DNA of 34,574 bases from Saprospiraceae bacterium (GTDB lineage Bacteria > Bacteroidota > Bacteroidia > Chitinophagales > Saprospiraceae): contig JADLHT010000010.1 of the NCBI GenBank assembly GCA_020848695.1, forward strand, positions 1 through 34,574, written 5' to 3'. Below, in pieces: positions 31,573-34,574 of this stretch. Below the pieces are notes generated by a model. That model made no database searches, had not been told where the DNA came from, and worked only from the letters and a program-made list of their open reading frames with translations. Each line of letters starts with the position of its first letter. Position 1 is the first letter of the stretch. The position numbers were made by a program, and so were the translations under genes.

Positions 31573-33048
31573 ATTTAGGAGTTTTAGTTTATTAGAAATC
31601 CAATTCCGCAATTCTAATGACATGTTAGTAAGCCAAAGAAAGCTTAAGAATATAATACTAATAATGACAATTTGAATTCCTATCTGCATGTAATGATTTT
31701 GAACTTTTGGAAGCGATGATGATATAAGGATTACCAATGCCCCACAAAGTAATATAAGCCAGAAGTCGTGATCAAAAGGTTTGTAGCCTGATGTAAAGTA
31801 TATTAAGAATGACTTTGAAATATTGAAAATACTTACTGAAACGCAAGTTGCAATTGCAGAACCAAGTATTCCATGAATAGGAATAAGCAGAATATTCAAA
31901 CCGATATTTGTTGAGGCAAGAAAAAACAATAGAATTAATTCAAGTTTATAGTATTTTGAAAAACTTAGTATATGGTGATTGACCCCCGTAGAGGCATCTA
32001 TGATTCTCGAAGTTAGCAGAAGTAATAGTACAGTTTTTAAGTTTAACAACTTCTCGCCATTCGGAATAATAGTCATCATTGAATCAAAACAAAAATATAA
32101 ACAGAAGGAAGCCCACAAAGTCGGAATCAACATATTACGCACTGACTTTGTATATATAATTTGAATTGATAGGAGATTATTTTCTTTAGAATCTTTAGAG
32201 ACAAAAGGAGAGAGAATCTCGTAAAGAGAATTCGCCGGAATAAATGCGGCATTACTAATAAAGTACATCATGCTAAACATGCCATTTGCTTCAGTTCCTA
32301 ATTGAGAAGTTATCATAAGACTGTCAATTCTCAAGATAAGCACAGTACTTGTTCCAGTGATCATACTATACAAGGCAAATTGAATCAATTCATTTTTGTT
32401 GAGATGTATTTCTGGTGTAGATTGAATTCTAGGAATTAAGTTTTCTTTAATAGATAAAAAGCGAATCAGAAAAATAATAATCCCTAAATAATATGCCATT
32501 AAACAAAATAAGAATCCTTTGTAGCCAAAGTATCCATGAATGACAAAAAGAAAAAGACAGGGTAAAATAAATTTAAGTGAACTTGATAATAGGGCTGGTA
32601 GAGCAATTTCTTTATAGCTAGTTGACCAATGAGTAAGGAATTCATAGATCACAAATAGTATAGTAAGAGGAAGAAGATAAATCAGATTTCGAATCACTAA
32701 TTCATCTTGCTTGAAAAAATAATTTGCTATCCATCCTGATAACAATAAGAATAGAATTACAAATGAAATAATTCCAATTCCATAACCAGAATAAATGAAT
32801 TTGATAAATTTTGAATGTGTTGGTTGACCCTCTTCTCTATAATGTGGAAAATATCGCAAGAGGACAAATCCAAAACCTAGGCTTATTATAGGCGCTAATA
32901 AAGAAGCCGTATTTGTCAAGAATCCGTAGAATCCATAAAGGCTTAAATCTTGAGGGTATATCAATAAAGTACTGATGATTCCAATGAAAACTCCTATATA
33001 TTGGATAATACTAAACTTCAGCCCTTGCGATTGAATAATGGATGACAC
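31555..33048 (-). CDS. Polysaccharide flippase (Wzx/oligosaccharide exporter, MOP superfamily)
   Basis: It is a 497-residue very hydrophobic protein with about 12-14 predicted membrane segments through its whole length, the usual size and pattern of MATE-like/Wzx lipid-linked oligosaccharide flippases. Recognisable features are an N-terminal YIGVFIGIISTLLIYP segment, LRYFPHYREEG in the first loop, ILRIDSLMITSQLGTEANGMFSMMYFI (a typical transmembrane 7-8 pair with Arg-x-Asp) and a C-terminal Lys-rich cytoplasmic tail. The start is GTG 33048, since no ATG is in frame nearby. It is divergent from a sugar aminotransferase gene with ~60 bases between starts, supporting a role in capsule, O-antigen or glycan export. 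Confidence 0.88.
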   Translation of the reverse strand: MSSIIQSQGLKFSIIQYIGVFIGIISTLLIYPQDLSLYGFYGFLTNTASLLAPIISLGFGFVLLRYFPHYREEGQPTHSKFIKFIYSGYGIGIISFVILFLLLSGWIANYFFKQDELVIRNLIYLLPLTILFVIYEFLTHWSTSYKEIALPALLSSSLKFILPCLFLFVIHGYFGYKGFLFCLMAYYLGIIIFLIRFLSIKENLIPRIQSTPEIHLNKNELIQFALYSMITGTSTVLILRIDSLMITSQLGTEANGMFSMMYFISNAAFIPANSLYEILSPFVSKDSKENNLLSIQIIYTKSVRNMLIPTLWASFCLYFCFDSMMTIIPNGEKLLNLKTVLLLLLTSRIIDASTGVNHHILSFSKYYKLELILLFFLASTNIGLNILLIPIHGILGSAIATCVSVSIFNISKSFLIYFTSGYKPFDHDFWLILLCGALVILISSSLPKVQNHYMQIGIQIVIISIIFLSFLWLTNMSLELRNWISNKLKLLNKKSPQ

Positions 33049-33107
33049 GGCTGCAAAGAAAAAGAAAATTAAATAATTTTATCGGATGAATAATCTTCTT
33101 TGTTAAT

Positions 33108-34253
33108 TTGTTCTCGATTTATGCATTTACCTTGAATCATAAAAAAATTCCATTAAGTAAGCCATATCAAGCAAAAAATCAATTGAGGTATGCACAACAA
33201 GTGATTGAGTCCTCGTACTGGTCTTCTTCTCATTATTTTTCTAAGCGATGTGAAGAGTTTTTTAATTCTTACTTTGGGATTCATTCTTGTTTATTAACCC
33301 ATTCTTGTACAGATGCCTTAGAATTGATCTCACTATTGATAGATATTCAAGAAGGAGATGAAGTTATTGTACCGTCATTTACTTTTGTCTCAACAGCTAA
33401 TGCTTTTTTATTGCGAGGAGCTAAGATAGTCTGGTGTGATTCGCAAACTGATCACCCCAATATTTCGATTGATCAGATCTTACCACTTATTACCCATAAA
33501 ACCAAAGCGATTGTTGTTGTTCATTATGCAGGGCTATGTGTTGATATGGATCCCATCATTGAGATTTGCAAACAAAAAAATATTTTTCTCATTGAGGATG
33601 CAGCGCAAGCATTGAGCTCAGAATACAAAGGACGTAAGGCAGGAACATTGGGAGACTTCGCGACATTTTCATTTCATGATACGAAGCCTATATCTTGTGG
33701 AGAAGGAGGATTATTAGTAATTAATAATTCTAAATATTGCGATCAAGCCTTGATCCATCTTGAGAAAGGAACAGATCGGCACGCTTACCTACAAGGACAG
33801 ATCAATAAGTATCAATGGATGAATCTTGGTTCGTCTTATGCTCCATCAGAATTTCAATCTTCACAATTACTAGCACAGTTAGAAGAAATAGAAATCATTT
33901 TTGATATAAGAAAAAAAATATGGAATCAATATATCACTCAATTAAATTCAATCCGTACAAGTAAATTTCGACTTCCAAAGATATTCGACTATTCAGATTA
34001 CAACACTTCAATTCTGTATTTAGAAATTATGGAAGAGTGTCATCGCAATGAATTAATACATTTATTAAATCGCAATGGAATCTCGGCTACATTCCATTAC
34101 TTAGCCTTGCATTCAAGCCCCTACGGAAGAAGGATGAATCATCAAGAATGCCCCAATGCAAGTTACTGGGAGAAGCAAATACTAAGATTGCCCTTGCATA
34201 CGGATGTGGAAGAAGCAGATGTTGAGAAGATCTGTAAGTTATTGAGTGAATAA
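33108..34253 (+). CDS. WecE/RffA-like dTDP-4-amino-4,6-dideoxygalactose transaminase
   Basis: It is a 381-residue PLP enzyme of the DegT/DnrJ/EryC1/StrS sugar aminotransferase family. The PLP-binding lysine is K193 in SFHDTKPISCGEGG, with the aspartate in IEDAAQALS (D164). The block EKGTDRHAYLQGQINKYQWMNLGSSYAPSEFQ closely follows the WecE/RffA pattern, so I favour conversion of dTDP-4-keto-6-deoxyglucose to dTDP-4-amino-4,6-dideoxygalactose (Fuc4N). Start: no ATG is in frame. TTG at 33108 is the longest reading, but TTG at 33132 (MNHKKIPLSKPY) matches the family N-terminus better. It probably opens a polysaccharide locus extending right. Confidence 0.88.
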   Translation: MFSIYAFTLNHKKIPLSKPYQAKNQLRYAQQVIESSYWSSSHYFSKRCEEFFNSYFGIHSCLLTHSCTDALELISLLIDIQEGDEVIVPSFTFVSTANAFLLRGAKIVWCDSQTDHPNISIDQILPLITHKTKAIVVVHYAGLCVDMDPIIEICKQKNIFLIEDAAQALSSEYKGRKAGTLGDFATFSFHDTKPISCGEGGLLVINNSKYCDQALIHLEKGTDRHAYLQGQINKYQWMNLGSSYAPSEFQSSQLLAQLEEIEIIFDIRKKIWNQYITQLNSIRTSKFRLPKIFDYSDYNTSILYLEIMEECHRNELIHLLNRNGISATFHYLALHSSPYGRRMNHQECPNASYWEKQILRLPLHTDVEEADVEKICKLLSE

Positions 34254-34328
34254 GCATTTCTAATACTTAAAATAAACATAAACATTATCTCAGAATCACC
34301 AACTAGTAATTGGAGATAAGTTCTTGAA

Positions 34329-34574
34329 ATGTTAAAAACAGAATATTGTTATAAAAATATTTTAAACCACAGCTCAAGTAAAAATAAGACTACTAAAAAA
34401 AATTCATTTATTCAAAGAAATATTCAAAGAAATATTCAAAGAAATATTCAAAAAAATATTCAAAAAAATATTCAAAAAAATATTCAAAAAAATATTCAAA
34501 AAAATATTCAAAAAAATATTCAAAAAAATATTCAAAAAAATATTCAAAAAAATCTTCAAAAAAATATTCAAAAA
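34329..34574 (+). CDS. Possible open frame of IQRN/IQKN tetrapeptide repeats (runs off the window)
   Basis: ATG 34329 opens a frame of at least 82 codons with no stop before the window ends. The first 27 residues are Lys/Asn/Ser-rich (MLKTEYCYKNILNHSSSKNK, then TTKKNSF). Residue 28 onward is a tandem tetrapeptide: IQRN three times, IQKN nine times, LQKN once and a partial IQK. A GGAG lies 13 bases before the ATG, a long spacing for this phylum, which rarely uses Shine-Dalgarno. Because the 12-bp unit is a multiple of 3, all forward frames stay open, so openness alone is weak evidence. The few changes (AGA to AAA, ATT to CTT) are conservative in this frame. Function unknown; it may be non-coding. 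Confidence 0.35.
   Translation, partial: MLKTEYCYKNILNHSSSKNKTTKKNSFIQRNIQRNIQRNIQKNIQKNIQKNIQKNIQKNIQKNIQKNIQKNIQKNLQKNIQK
34410..34574 (+). repeat. 12-bp tandem repeat array, at least 13.75 copies
   Basis: The unit is ATTCAAARAAAT: three copies with G, then ten with A at the variable position, one of which starts CTT (34554-34565). The array continues past the window end. The unit length preserves reading frame. Confidence 0.95.

Noticed and set aside
34410-34574. CRISPR-like array at the window end
   Set aside because: The unit is only 12 bp with no spacers; it is a simple tandem repeat.

Overview
The window looks like chromosomal DNA from a member of the Bacteroidota, probably close to the Saprospiraceae. 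The evidence is low G+C, three proteins ending in domains like the type IX secretion (T9SS) C-terminal sorting domain, Bacteroidota-type promoter elements (TAnnTTTG at -7), almost no Shine-Dalgarno sequences, a fused alpha/beta 2-oxoacid dehydrogenase E1, and a prs-rplY pair. The genus assignment is inference. I see no rRNA, tRNA, insertion sequence, prophage or CRISPR array. Coding density is high and most of the window is ordinary housekeeping sequence.

Layout. 1-584 is the 3' end of a protein with VEVEK-type repeats and a C-terminal helix-hairpin-helix. 581-3733 (minus) holds a dolichol-phosphate-mannose-synthase-like glycosyltransferase and the E1 fusion. 3920-6459 holds a DUF1573 protein, an unknown protein, a Reeler-like secreted protein with a CxxCH motif, and a PlsC-type acyltransferase. 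6901-8526 is a three-gene ECF sigma cassette: sigma factor, single-span membrane protein with PxxYF repeats, and exported small helical protein. 8731-11333 is a secreted esterase whose stop overlaps the TTG start of a long-form RluA pseudouridine synthase. 11542-13142 (minus) is prs-rplY, divergent from a small SET-domain gene. 13791-15976 holds a YceI protein, a uridine-phosphorylase-like enzyme and an ArsC/Spx-like protein. 16025-20451 (minus) holds pruA, the NAD(P)HX repair fusion and an unusual acyltransferase, divergent from miaA. 21349-24083 (minus) holds a DUF6438 protein and a long coiled-coil OmpA-like lipoprotein. 24181-28691 (plus) holds a FemAB/COG3146-like acyltransferase, a histidine-phosphatase fold lacking its catalytic Arg-His, and valS. 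28875-31472 is a secreted multidomain metalloprotease. 31555-34253 is the likely edge of a surface-polysaccharide locus: a flippase and, divergently, a WecE-like sugar aminotransferase. The last 165 bases are a 12-bp tandem repeat inside an open frame that encodes IQRN/IQKN tetrapeptides and runs off the window.

The items most worth checking are the IQKN-repeat frame, a diverged 70-bp repeat present in two convergent intergenic gaps, the inactive-looking phosphatase, the repeat-bearing putative anti-sigma protein, and several loci where an apparent TTG start is really the last three bases of a -7 promoter element.
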